64,000 nt of DNA from Catenuloplanes indicus (GTDB lineage Bacteria > Actinomycetota > Actinomycetes > Mycobacteriales > Micromonosporaceae): contig NZ_JAUSUZ010000001.1 in assembly GCF_030813715.1 (NCBI RefSeq), forward strand, positions 5,766,001 through 5,830,000. The letters are read 5' to 3'. The notes beneath the pieces were generated by a model. It saw nothing but the letters and a program-made list of their open reading frames with translations, ran no database searches and was not told where the DNA came from. A program made the translations under genes and the position numbers. Of the stretch, positions 1-7,867 are shown piece after piece; position 1 is the first letter of the stretch; each line of letters opens with the position of its first letter.

Positions 1-694
1 TGACCGTCCGGGCGTCCTCCAGCGCCGCCGCCAGGGCCGCGAGGTCGCCGTCCACGGCCGGTGGCACCAGCCCGGCCGCGGCGCGGTGCTCACCGGCCAC
101 CTTCGCCGCGATCAGCTCGGCCAGGTAACCCGGCGCCTCCGGCACCAGCCCGGCCAGCGCCGGCAGGTGCGCGCTCAACTCGCCGGAACGCATCAGGTAC
201 AGACCGGTCAGGTACGCCCGGAACGTGTAGAGCAGCGGTTTCAGCTCGCCCGACGTCGCGTACAGCCGCTTCTGGGTCTCGGCGAAGCCGCGGTAGTGGT
301 GCGCGTGGTGCCGGGTGACCGTGCCGGGGCCGAGCGCACGCAGTTCCTCGTGCGCCGGCGAGCTGGTCACCACGATCGGCGAGAGCAGCTGTTCGAGCAC
401 GTACCCGTTGCGGCTCAGCAGCAGCCGGAAGAACTTGAACGCGTCGTGCGTGACCAGGTCGATCTCCGCGCCGTTCCGCTCCCACGCGATGTCGACGGTG
501 GCGCGGCCGGCGCGCAGCCCGACCACCTCCTCGATCGGCAGCAGGTGCGCGCCGCGCAGGTCGACGTCCGAGTCCCGGCTCGGGAACCCGTAGAGATGCG
601 CGCCGGAGACGGTCACGAACAGCAGCGGGTACGGCTGACCGGCGGTGATCTCGCGCAGCTCGCCGAGATCGAGCGTGGTCATGTCCCGGCTCAC
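1..694 (-). CDS. Nucleotidyltransferase-fold protein (COG3541/RlaP-like), 3' end outside the window
   Basis: The visible 231 residues begin with a polymerase-beta type nucleotidyltransferase signature, SGAHLYGFPSRDSDVDLRG near residue 25, in which the two aspartates of DVD would bind metal. Downstream are helical stretches typical of the family. The GTG start at 694 is chosen because its GTGA overlaps the stop of the upstream gene, giving a 4-base translational coupling. The gene continues past position 1. Members transfer nucleotides to unknown targets; I cannot name the substrate. The neighbour upstream carries the same signature, so the two are probably a co-expressed paralogous pair. Confidence 0.8.
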   Translation of the reverse strand, partial: MSRDMTTLDLGELREITAGQPYPLLFVTVSGAHLYGFPSRDSDVDLRGAHLLPIEEVVGLRAGRATVDIAWERNGAEIDLVTHDAFKFFRLLLSRNGYVLEQLLSPIVVTSSPAHEELRALGPGTVTRHHAHHYRGFAETQKRLYATSGELKPLLYTFRAYLTGLYLMRSGELSAHLPALAGLVPEAPGYLAELIAAKVAGEHRAAAGLVPPAVDGDLAALAAALEDARTV

Positions 695-1620
695 GTCAGG
701 CTCCGCGCCCGCACCGATCGCAGCCAGGCGTCCACCCGGGCCACGTCCGGCACGGCCGGCAGCGGCGTGTGGTCCAGCGCGTCGTCGATCTGCGCGTGCA
801 GCGACAGCCGCCAGGTCTCCACGTCCGCCCAGGAGCGCTCACCGCGGCGTACCCGCAGCAGGCCCGCCCGGTGGTCGCCCGCGTCCGTCCGGAAGTCTCC
901 GGTGGTCAGCACGTCCCGGCACGCCAGCAGCAGCCGGAGCAGGTGCATGACGTGCTTCCAGCGCGGCTCACCGTCCCGGCGCAGGTCCGCTTCGATCTTC
1001 CGGAACTGGCTCAGTACGTAGCCGGAGTAGGTCTGGTACACGAGCTGGGACAGGAACGCGCCACGCAGCTCCAGCAGTTCCCGGCCGAGCGGCGTGATCG
1101 TCTGCACCAGCGGCGAGTGCAGCACCTCTAGCAGGTTCGGGTTCGCCTTCAGGGCCAGCTCGCAGAACCGCTCCACCTCCCAGGAGAAGTGTTCCGGCGC
1201 CGGGCCGTCCACGTGCTGCGGCGGCTTGTGCAGCGACCAGAACGCGTCCGCCGGTGCGGCGTAGACGCCGCGCACGTCGGTGTCCGAGTCCTCGGTGTCC
1301 AGGCCGAACGCGCGCGAACCGACCACCGCGGCGTAGATCGTGTGGTCCGTGACGAACCGGTGGTCGGCCGGCGTCGACGCGCCGCCCGGTGCCCGGGTGC
1401 CCACGCCGATGTCCTGCTGGTGCGCCTTGCGCAGCGCCAGCTCGCCGCGGGCGGCGGTCACCTGCCGGCCGTCGGTGAGCCGGACCAGGTAACCGCCGGA
1501 TTCGGAGTCGCCGACGACGCGGCCGGTCGCGCCGCGCTGCACCCGCGCGCCGGCCCGGTCGACGGAGGCCTCGCGGAGCACGACCTGCGTGCCACCGGGA
1601 AGGCGAGGAGGATTCGTCAT
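691..1620 (-). CDS. Nucleotidyltransferase-fold protein with N-terminal beta-barrel-like extension
   Basis: This is a 309-residue protein. Residues 1-65 form a small beta-rich region (RGATGRVVGDSESGGYLVRL) resembling a KOW or SH3-like barrel. The nucleotidyltransferase signature GSRAFGLDTEDSDTDVRG follows at 101-118, with the Asp pair in SDTD. The C-terminal half is helical and includes a conserved-looking ELLELRGAFLSQLVYQTYSG stretch. The ATG at 1620 is used. The stop overlaps the GTG of the following gene by 4 bases, so the pair forms a bicistron. The substrate is unknown; the family is by inference the same as its partner. Confidence 0.82.
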   Translation of the reverse strand: MTNPPRLPGGTQVVLREASVDRAGARVQRGATGRVVGDSESGGYLVRLTDGRQVTAARGELALRKAHQQDIGVGTRAPGGASTPADHRFVTDHTIYAAVVGSRAFGLDTEDSDTDVRGVYAAPADAFWSLHKPPQHVDGPAPEHFSWEVERFCELALKANPNLLEVLHSPLVQTITPLGRELLELRGAFLSQLVYQTYSGYVLSQFRKIEADLRRDGEPRWKHVMHLLRLLLACRDVLTTGDFRTDAGDHRAGLLRVRRGERSWADVETWRLSLHAQIDDALDHTPLPAVPDVARVDAWLRSVRARSLT

Positions 1621-1622
1621 GG

Positions 1623-2270
1623 TCAGGCGATCGTACGTTCACCCCGGGTGAATCCGGTGCCGGACCAGGTGAACCGGTCGGTGACGGTGAGCGTGCCGCC
1701 GGACGCGTTGTCGTCCTGCTGCTGGAACGCGCGTGAGGTGACCACGACCGCACCGTCGTCGATCAGGATCTTCTTGACCCGCAGACCGCGCTCGTCGGTG
1801 CCGTCCTTCTGGCTGAGCAGCACGCCGAGCCGCCGCCACTGGCCGGCCGGCGGCGCTCCGTCGTAGGCGTGCACCACGGACGGCCAGCTCGACGTGGAGC
1901 CGGTGCAGGCCGCGGCGACCAGCACGTCCGGCACGCCGTCGCCGGTCAGGTCCCGGTTCACCAGCGGGCCCTGCTCCACCGGCAGCGCGGCGGCCGGGCA
2001 CGCCAGCGCGGCGGCCAGGGCGGACTTCCAGTCGCCGTCGCCGGTCTCGCCGGGCGCGGGGGCACCGCTGGACGGCGCGGCGGCAGTGCCGGACGGCGCG
2101 GCGGCAGTGCCGGACGGCGCGGGCGCGGCGGTCACCGGTGCCGTGCTCGCCGTGCCGGCCGCACTGGGGACGGGCGACGGCGCCGGGCCCGTCGCGCTGT
2201 CGTCGCCGCTGTTCGTGCAGGCCGTGAGCACCAGCGCGGCCAGTGTGAGCGTGCCGAGTCGTCGGATCAT
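1623..2270 (-). CDS. Secreted lipoprotein with VCBS/FG-GAP-like repeat segment
   Basis: A 215-residue exported lipoprotein. Residues 1-17 are a signal peptide with lipobox LVLTAC, so lipidation at Cys is expected. A Ser/Ala/Pro/Thr-rich linker follows, including an exact 21-base duplication at 2071-2112 encoding GTAAAPS repeats. The folded part contains NRDLTGDGVPDVLVAA, a calcium-binding-like FG-GAP signature, and a basic C-terminus. The ATG at 2270 is preceded by GGAGG 9 bases upstream. The gene ends 2 bases before the nucleotidyltransferase pair, but on the same strand upstream of it, so co-transcription is likely. Function unknown. Confidence 0.75.
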   Translation of the reverse strand: MIRRLGTLTLAALVLTACTNSGDDSATGPAPSPVPSAAGTASTAPVTAAPAPSGTAAAPSGTAAAPSSGAPAPGETGDGDWKSALAAALACPAAALPVEQGPLVNRDLTGDGVPDVLVAAACTGSTSSWPSVVHAYDGAPPAGQWRRLGVLLSQKDGTDERGLRVKKILIDDGAVVVTSRAFQQQDDNASGGTLTVTDRFTWSGTGFTRGERTIA

Positions 2271-2344
2271 GTCAGTGCCTCCCCGTGTGTGGTTCCCGTA
2301 CCAACCGCACGCCTCAGACCCGGCGCCGGTTGCAGGCCGTTTTC

Positions 2345-3490
2345 CTACTCGCGGGTCAGCAGCGCCGCGCCGAGCACGCCGCCCGCCGCGTACACGCCCG
2401 CGGACGCGAGGATGAGGCCGTCCGCGCCCGCACCGGCCGCGTACCCGGCGAGCGCGGCGCCCAGCGCGGCCGCGGTCACCTTCAGCCCGGCGCCGAGCGT
2501 GAAGACCTGTGTGTGCACGGCCGGCGGCGCGTGCCGGTCCCGGCTGGCGAAGAGCGCGGCCGACTGCGGGCCGAAGAAGAACCCGGCCAGGCCGAACAGC
2601 AGCATCGCCGGGAGCACGCCGGGCACGAACGGCACCAGCGCGACCGGCAGCGCCGAGGCGAACAGACAGATCATGACGGTACGTTCGGGACGGCTCGCCC
2701 CGATCGGATGGCGCGCGTAGAGCAGCGACCCGGCCAGCCCACCGATCGCGGTCGCGGACAGCAGCGCACCGGCCGCGTACCCGGCGTGGAACTCGATCGC
2801 CAGCAACGTCGTGATCACCGGGAACGCGCCGTGCGCGCCCGAGCCGAGCCCGGTCGCCAGCGTCACCGCGCGCAACGGCCGGATCCGCCAGATCGCGCCG
2901 AACCCGCCGGTCAGCACGTTGCCGGTGGCCGCCGGCGTGGCCCGGGCCGGCAGCGGCAGGGTGAGCACCAGCAGCCCGGCCGCGAGCGCGCCCGCGCCCA
3001 GCGCCAGCGTGGCCGGCCGCGCCCCGGCCAGCTCCGCGATCCCGGCCACCACGGCCGGGCCGCAGATGCCGGCCAGGCTGTAGGTCATCACGTCCATGCC
3101 GTACACCCGGTCCCGGCGCTCCGGCGCGAACAGCTCCTTGATCAGGCTGGACAGGCCACCGGTGCCGAGCGGCGCGCAGCAGCCGCCGAGCACCGCGACG
3201 ACCAGCACCACCGCGGCCGGGACCCGGCCGGTCAGCAGGCCGCACAGCGTGATCGCCACGCCGTTGCCACCGATCAGCAGCAGGTAGACCGGCGCCCGGC
3301 GGCGGGCCCGGTCGGCGAGCGCGCCGACCGCGGGCCCGGCCAGCACGTGCGGCACCATGAACGCGGCCGCCAGCGCGCCGCCGAGCACCGTGCTGCCGGC
3401 CGCCTCCAGCGCCAGCAGGACCAGCGCGACCCGCGCTCCCTCGTCCGCGAACCGGGCGAGCACCGCCGCGGTCAGATACCGATAGATCAT
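2345..3490 (-). CDS. Major facilitator superfamily transporter
   Basis: About 381 residues with around 11-12 hydrophobic segments and short loops, the pattern of an MFS efflux or uptake carrier. The motif-A-like loop PAVGALADRARRRAPVYL lies after segment 2. The ATG at 3490 (MIYRYLTAAVLARF) is preferred; longer open reading into ychF exists but would run through the divergent gene. The substrate cannot be read from sequence. A lipoprotein gene follows 74 bases downstream on the same strand. Confidence 0.78.
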   Translation of the reverse strand: MIYRYLTAAVLARFADEGARVALVLLALEAAGSTVLGGALAAAFMVPHVLAGPAVGALADRARRRAPVYLLLIGGNGVAITLCGLLTGRVPAAVVLVVAVLGGCCAPLGTGGLSSLIKELFAPERRDRVYGMDVMTYSLAGICGPAVVAGIAELAGARPATLALGAGALAAGLLVLTLPLPARATPAATGNVLTGGFGAIWRIRPLRAVTLATGLGSGAHGAFPVITTLLAIEFHAGYAAGALLSATAIGGLAGSLLYARHPIGASRPERTVMICLFASALPVALVPFVPGVLPAMLLFGLAGFFFGPQSAALFASRDRHAPPAVHTQVFTLGAGLKVTAAALGAALAGYAAGAGADGLILASAGVYAAGGVLGAALLTRE

Positions 3491-3522
3491 CACCAGGGAC
3501 GATACGTGTTCGGCGCGGGCAC

Positions 3523-3528
3523 TATCCT
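3523..3528 (+). promoter_or_regulatory. -10 element for leaderless ychF
   Basis: TATCCT lies 8 bases before the ychF GTG and no Shine-Dalgarno sequence is present between them, so transcription probably starts at or next to the start codon. Confidence 0.5.
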
Positions 3529-3536
3529 GGTGCGTT

Positions 3537-4622
3537 GTGAGTCTCAGCATCGGCATCGTCGGCCTGCCCAACGTCGGCAAGAGCACCCTGTTCAACGCCC
3601 TGACCAAGAACGACGTGCTCGCGGCGAACTACCCGTTCGCCACCATCGAGCCCAACGTCGGCGTGGTCGGGCTGCCGGACGAGCGGCTGGACAAGCTGGC
3701 GTCGCTCTTCGAGTCGCAGAAGGTCATTCCGGCGCCGGTCTCGTTCGTCGACATCGCCGGCCTGGTCCGCGGCGCGTCCAAGGGCCAGGGCCGCGGCAAC
3801 GCGTTCCTGGCGAACATCCGCGACGCCTCCGCGATCTGCCAGGTCGTCCGCGCGTTCTCCGACCCGAACGTGGTGCACGTCGACGGCAAGGTCTCGCCGA
3901 AGGACGACATCGAGACGATCAACACCGAGCTCATCCTCGCCGACCTGCAGACGCTGGAGAAGGCCATCCCGCGCCTGGAGAAGGAGGCGAAGCTCAAGAA
4001 GGACCGGGCCGGTGTCGCCGCCGCCGCGAAGGCCGCCGCCGAGCTGCTCAACGGAGGAACCACGCTCTACGCGGGCGCCGCCGCGGCCGGCATCGAGGTC
4101 GACGAGCTGCGCGAGCTGCACCTGCTCACCGCGAAGCCGTTCCTCTACGTCTTCAACGTCGACGAGGAGGAGCTGGCGAACGAGGAGTTCCTCGCCTCGC
4201 TGCGCGAGCTGGTCGCTCCGGCCGAGGCCGTCTTCATGGACGCCAAGATCGAGTCTGAGCTGATCGACCTCCCCGAGGAGGAGGCGCGCGAGCTGCTGGA
4301 GTCGATCGGCCAGACCGAGCCCGGCCTCAACCAGCTGATCCGCGTCGGCTTCCGCACGCTCGGCCTGCAGACCTACCTGACGGCCGGCCCGAAGGAGGCC
4401 CGCGCCTGGACGGTCCCGATCGGCGCCACCGCCCCCGAGGCCGCCGGCGTCATCCACTCCGACTTCCAGCGCGGCTTCATCAAGGCGGAGATCGTCAGCT
4501 TCGACGACCTCACCGCCGCCGGCTCCATGTCCGCCGCCAAGGCCGCTGGCAAGGTCCGCATGGAGGGCAAGGACTACGTCATGCAGGACGGCGACGTGGT
4601 GGAGTTCCGCTTCAACGTCTGA
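3537..4622 (+). CDS. ychF: Redox-regulated ATPase YchF (Obg-family P-loop protein)
   Basis: The 361-residue protein is full length for YchF/OLA1. It opens with the G1 motif GLPNVGKSTLFNALT (residues 8-22), has DIAGLVRGASKGQGRGN as the G3 region, an inserted helical domain in the middle, NVDEEE-type G4 region and a C-terminal TGS domain (residues 275-361, ending YVMQDGDVVEFRFNV). Family members bind ATP in preference to GTP and associate with ribosomes and stress responses. The GTG at 3537 is the only start giving the conserved SLSIGIVG N-terminus. It stands alone, divergent from the MFS gene. Confidence 0.97.
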   Translation: MSLSIGIVGLPNVGKSTLFNALTKNDVLAANYPFATIEPNVGVVGLPDERLDKLASLFESQKVIPAPVSFVDIAGLVRGASKGQGRGNAFLANIRDASAICQVVRAFSDPNVVHVDGKVSPKDDIETINTELILADLQTLEKAIPRLEKEAKLKKDRAGVAAAAKAAAELLNGGTTLYAGAAAAGIEVDELRELHLLTAKPFLYVFNVDEEELANEEFLASLRELVAPAEAVFMDAKIESELIDLPEEEARELLESIGQTEPGLNQLIRVGFRTLGLQTYLTAGPKEARAWTVPIGATAPEAAGVIHSDFQRGFIKAEIVSFDDLTAAGSMSAAKAAGKVRMEGKDYVMQDGDVVEFRFNV

Positions 4623-4646
4623 CCGCACGCACGTCCGCGGGCCGGT

Positions 4647-4661
4647 GCCGGCGGCGCCGGC
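4647..4661. terminator. Possible terminator hairpin after ychF
   Basis: GCCGGC-GGC-GCCGGC is a perfect palindromic stem 25 bases after the ychF stop. There is no T tract, so this is a weak call. Confidence 0.3.
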
Positions 4662-4699
4662 CTTCGCGGGCGGTTCGTTCTGTTGTCGATGGGGGAAAC

Positions 4700-5437
4700 G
4701 TGGCGGCGGACGAGCCGACGATCGTGGCGACCAGCATGGTGTTCCGGCGGGCGGGGGCGGGACCGTACGACTGGGCAGCGGGACCGGTCTACCGGTATGC
4801 CGGGGAGCTGGCGAAGACCGGTCGGCGGCGGCCGCGGCTGTGCTTTCTCGGGCAGGCCGGCGGGGACGACATCGGCCCGCGGGCGGCCCTCTACGCGGCG
4901 CTGAACGCGGAGGGGTTCGAGGTCTCGCATCTCGCGCTGTTCCCGATGCCGAATCACCGGGACGTACGCGCGCATCTGCTGGCGCAGGACGTCATCTGGG
5001 TCGGCGGCGGCAGCGTGGCGAACATGATGGCGGTCTGGCGGGTGCACGACCTGCCGTCGGTGCTGCACGAGGCGTGGCAGAGCGGCGTGGTGATGGGTGG
5101 TGTCTCCGCGGGCAGCATCTGCTGGACGCTCGGCGGGACCACGGACAGCTTCGGGCCGGACCTGCGCGCGTTCACCGACGGGCTGGGCTGGCTGCCGTAC
5201 GCGAACGGCGTCCACTACGACGCTGAGGAGCAGCGGCGGCCGCTGATGCACCGGCTGATGCGCGAGGGCGTGCTGGCACCGCACGGTTATGCCACGGACA
5301 ACGGCGCCGGGCTGGTCTTCCGCGGCACCACGCTCGCCGAGGCGATCGCCGACCGGGATGCCGCCGGCGCCTACGAGCTGCGCCGCACCGGCGCCGGCGA
5401 CATCGTCGAGACGCCGCTGCCGATCGTCCGGATCTGA
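4700..5437 (+). CDS. Peptidase E-like protein (S51 family)
   Basis: A 245-residue protein of the class I glutamine amidotransferase-like fold. The nucleophile elbow is GGVSAGSICW with Ser136, preceded by VIWVGGGSVANMM, which shapes the oxyanion region in S51 dipeptidases; a histidine follows in NGVHYD. S51 enzymes cleave Asp-X dipeptides or cyanophycin-type bonds. The GTG at 4700 has a G-rich stretch only 4-5 bases upstream; ATG 4736 is an alternative. It is monocistronic, 77 bases after ychF and convergent with the next gene. Confidence 0.85.
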   Translation: MAADEPTIVATSMVFRRAGAGPYDWAAGPVYRYAGELAKTGRRRPRLCFLGQAGGDDIGPRAALYAALNAEGFEVSHLALFPMPNHRDVRAHLLAQDVIWVGGGSVANMMAVWRVHDLPSVLHEAWQSGVVMGGVSAGSICWTLGGTTDSFGPDLRAFTDGLGWLPYANGVHYDAEEQRRPLMHRLMREGVLAPHGYATDNGAGLVFRGTTLAEAIADRDAAGAYELRRTGAGDIVETPLPIVRI

Positions 5438-5446
5438 CCCGCTCCG

Positions 5447-5809
5447 CTACGAGATGTAGAAGAGAATGACGTTGTGCACGTGGTGGGCCTTGTGGTCGCC
5501 GCGGAACTCCACCTCGTAGGTGTGCGTGCCGACGTTGATGGCGATGGTGCTGGAGCCGAAGAAGGAGCCGGCCCAGGACGCGTTGCTGACCACGCTGACG
5601 CTGGTCACCTTGGAGTACGGGATGCTGGTGATCGCGAACTTCTTGCCCACGAAGGACTTGTCCTGGATGATCACGCGGCGGTTGGTCAGGCCGATGAAGC
5701 CGGTGCCGACGCCGACCGCGTCGTAGACGGCGATGATGTCCTCGCCCTCCAGCAGGCCGCTCTCGATCTGCTTCAGCTGTTCCTTGCGGTCATAGGTCGC
5801 CTGTGCCAT
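5447..5809 (-). CDS. PH-like domain protein
   Basis: A 120-residue soluble protein. After a short helix (QLKQIESGLLEGEDIIA) it has the alternating beta pattern and GLTNRRVIIQDKSF element of bacterial PH domains of the YokE type, followed by a terminal helix. No catalytic residues are visible. Such domains act in lipid or protein binding, but the partner is unknown. The start ATG at 5809 lies 7 bases after TAGCCT with no ribosome-binding site, so the mRNA is probably leaderless. Confidence 0.75.
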   Translation of the reverse strand: MAQATYDRKEQLKQIESGLLEGEDIIAVYDAVGVGTGFIGLTNRRVIIQDKSFVGKKFAITSIPYSKVTSVSVVSNASWAGSFFGSSTIAINVGTHTYEVEFRGDHKAHHVHNVILFYIS

Positions 5810-5816
5810 GACGTGA

Positions 5817-5822
5817 AGGCTA
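5817..5822 (-). promoter_or_regulatory. -10 element for leaderless PH-like gene
   Basis: TAGCCT on the minus strand ends 7 bases before ATG 5809; no Shine-Dalgarno lies between. Confidence 0.45.
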
Positions 5823-5848
5823 GCCGTGCCGTGCTGTGACCGGGATCA

Positions 5849-6166
5849 CTAGGCGGCGGTCACGGTACGGTACGCATCCTCGATACGTGCGGCAAGCGCG
5901 ACCTGACCTTCCGTTATGGACTCGGCACCGACGGCGGAGACCCGGATGCGGGTCTCCCCCTCCAGACGCCGGATCTCCGGACGGAGGTGCAGCGCGTCGG
6001 CCGCAACCTGGATACGCTCGGTGAGGTCGGCGTGTTGTGCCTCGCTGAGCGCCAGGGTGCGGCTGAGCTGCTGGCCGTCGCGCGTCCAGCCGGACAGTAC
6101 GGTCAGGGCGTCACTGAGATAATCGCGGTTCGCAGTGCGACCGGTGTTGCTCCAGAGAGCACGCAT
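5849..6166 (-). CDS. Diverged pterin-4a-carbinolamine dehydratase-like protein
   Basis: 105 residues aligning by eye with the PCD/PhhB fold: LSGWTRDGQQLSRTLAL in the first strands, a central helix, and EGQVALAARIEDAY in the last helix. The active-site segment, normally HH-P-D, reads HLRPEIRR here, so the catalytic histidine pair is incomplete. The ATG at 6166 is chosen because GGGGAGG stands 7-8 bases upstream; a longer reading from 6247 lacks such a site. It may be a structural or regulatory relative rather than a working dehydratase. Confidence 0.7.
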   Translation of the reverse strand: MRALWSNTGRTANRDYLSDALTVLSGWTRDGQQLSRTLALSEAQHADLTERIQVAADALHLRPEIRRLEGETRIRVSAVGAESITEGQVALAARIEDAYRTVTAA

Positions 6167-6372
6167 CGCCACGCCTCCCCCGGGCTGGTCGTCCCGGATG
6201 CAGAGCGTCGTTGCCAGCTTGTGGCCGAATCGTCGCCGTGTCGTCATGGTGTCGCCCCTAGTCTTCCCGCTGACGGGCAGGCATGTCCATGGCTACTGGA
6301 CCACCTCTTTCTCGTACTAAGAGGTGATGCCGTCCACCCGAAATACCGATTGATCTGGCACTCTGGTTGCCC

Positions 6373-6789
6373 GTGTACACGGAACGGGCCCGGTCGAAGG
6401 TCGTCGTCGGCGCTGCCATCCTCTCCGGCGGTCGCGTCCTGGCCTGCGCGCGATCGGCGCCGCCGGAGGTCGCCGGCCGCTTCGAGTTCCCCGGTGGCAA
6501 GGTGGAGCCGGGCGAGTCCGAGATCGATGCGGTGGCGCGCGAATGTGCGGAAGAACTCGGCATCACGGTGCGGCCGGGAGCGCGGCTCGGCGTCGACGTG
6601 CCGCTCGGCAACGGCTGGGCGGTGCTGCGGGTCTACCTCGCGGAGCTGATCGGTGACGCACAGCCACGCGCGCTGGAGCACCGCGAGCTGCGCTGGCTCG
6701 CCGTCGACGAACTGGACTCGGTGCTCTGGCTGCCCGCGGACGTCCCGATCGTCGAGGCGCTCCGCGCCCACCTGACCGCCGCCGGCTAG
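6373..6789 (+). CDS. Nudix hydrolase, MutT-like
   Basis: About 138 residues. The Nudix box GKVEPGESEIDAVARECAEELGI pattern is intact (given here as G-x5-E-x7-REUxEExGU, starting near residue 44), so Mg-dependent hydrolysis of a nucleoside diphosphate derivative is expected. FEFPGGK before the box and ELRWLAVDEL after it match MutT/8-oxo-dGTP sanitising enzymes. GTG 6373 or TTG 6367 could start it; neither has a clear ribosome-binding site. It is divergent from the PCD-like gene. Confidence 0.88.
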   Translation: MYTERARSKVVVGAAILSGGRVLACARSAPPEVAGRFEFPGGKVEPGESEIDAVARECAEELGITVRPGARLGVDVPLGNGWAVLRVYLAELIGDAQPRALEHRELRWLAVDELDSVLWLPADVPIVEALRAHLTAAG

Positions 6790-6816
6790 CGACCCCGATG
6801 GCGCCGGGCAGCGGCA

Positions 6817-7863
6817 TCAGTGATGCGGCTCGTCCTCGACCGCCTCGGAGATCGCCTGGGACGGTGTGCGGTCACTCCCGCCACGTACCGGATGGTGGTA
6901 ATTGATCTCGTCGGGGTCCAGCGGGAACCGGACGTCGTCGCCGAACGGGGAACCCGCGCCCTGGTTCTCGAAGGTCAGCTCCGTGATCGCCAGGTGCCCG
7001 GCCGCGTCGATCGCGGGCGCCTGCGGTCCGCGGGCCGGCCGGTGCGGGTCGCGCGCGGGCAGCGAGCCCAGCGCCGGGTCCGGCTCCGGCTCCCGCTCCG
7101 CGGCCTCCAGCTGGTCCCGGCGGAAGATCTTGCGGCCGAGCCACACCAGCGGGTCGAAGCGCCGGTCGACCACGCGCTCCTTCATCGGGATGATCGCGTT
7201 GTCGGTGATCTTGATGTGCTCCGGGCAGACCTCGGTGCAGCACTTCGTGATGTTGCAGAAGCCCAGCCCCATCGACGCCTGCGCGTACTCCTTGCGGTCG
7301 GAGCGCGCGTCCAGCGGATGCATGTCCAGCTCGGCCGCGCGGATGAAGAAGCGCGGGCCGGAGAACGGCGGCTTGTTCTCGTCGTGGTCGCGGATCACGT
7401 GGCAGGTGTTCTGGCAGAGGTAGCACTCGATGCACTTGCGGAACTCCTGCGACCGCTCCACGTCCACCTGCTGCATCCGGTACTCGCCCGGCGCGACCCC
7501 GGCCGGCGGCGCGAACGCGGGCGTCTCGCGGGCCTTCTGATAGTTGTACGAGACGTCGGTGACCAGGTCGCGGATGACCGGGAACGTGCGCAGCGGCGTG
7601 ATCGTGACCGTCTCGTCCGGGGCGAACGTGGACATCCGGGTCATGCAGCTCAACCGCGGCATGCCGTTGATCTCCATCGAGCAGGAGCCGCACTTGCCGG
7701 CCTTGCAGTTCCACCGGCAGGCCAGATCGGGCGTCTGGGTGGCCTGCAGCCGGTGGATGATGTCCAGCACGACCTCGCCCTCGTTCACCTCGACCTGGAA
7801 GTCCCGCAGGTCGCCGCCGTCCGCGTCGCCGCGCCAGACCCTGAAGTTGCGCTTCGTGCCCAT
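6817..7863 (-). CDS. sdhB: Succinate dehydrogenase iron-sulfur subunit with long C-terminal extension
   Basis: 348 residues, whereas typical SdhB is about 240-260. The plant-type 2Fe-2S cluster ligands are C49, C53, C58 (CRWNCKAGKCGSC) and C73; the 4Fe-4S and 3Fe-4S ligands are in CIECYLCQNTC and CNITKCCTEVCPE. The last 100 residues after the cluster domain are Pro/Glu/Asp-rich (EREPEPDPALGS onward) and have no recognised role. The subunit passes electrons from SdhA to the membrane quinone site. Last gene of sdhCAB, 4 bases after sdhA. Confidence 0.95.
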   Translation of the reverse strand: MGTKRNFRVWRGDADGGDLRDFQVEVNEGEVVLDIIHRLQATQTPDLACRWNCKAGKCGSCSMEINGMPRLSCMTRMSTFAPDETVTITPLRTFPVIRDLVTDVSYNYQKARETPAFAPPAGVAPGEYRMQQVDVERSQEFRKCIECYLCQNTCHVIRDHDENKPPFSGPRFFIRAAELDMHPLDARSDRKEYAQASMGLGFCNITKCCTEVCPEHIKITDNAIIPMKERVVDRRFDPLVWLGRKIFRRDQLEAAEREPEPDPALGSLPARDPHRPARGPQAPAIDAAGHLAITELTFENQGAGSPFGDDVRFPLDPDEINYHHPVRGGSDRTPSQAISEAVEDEPHH

Positions 7864-7867
7864 CTGC

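Noticed and set aside
4683-4904. Alternative reading for the S51 gene in another frame
   Set aside because: The frame from 4700 carries the conserved Ser and GGGS motifs; the other frame has none.
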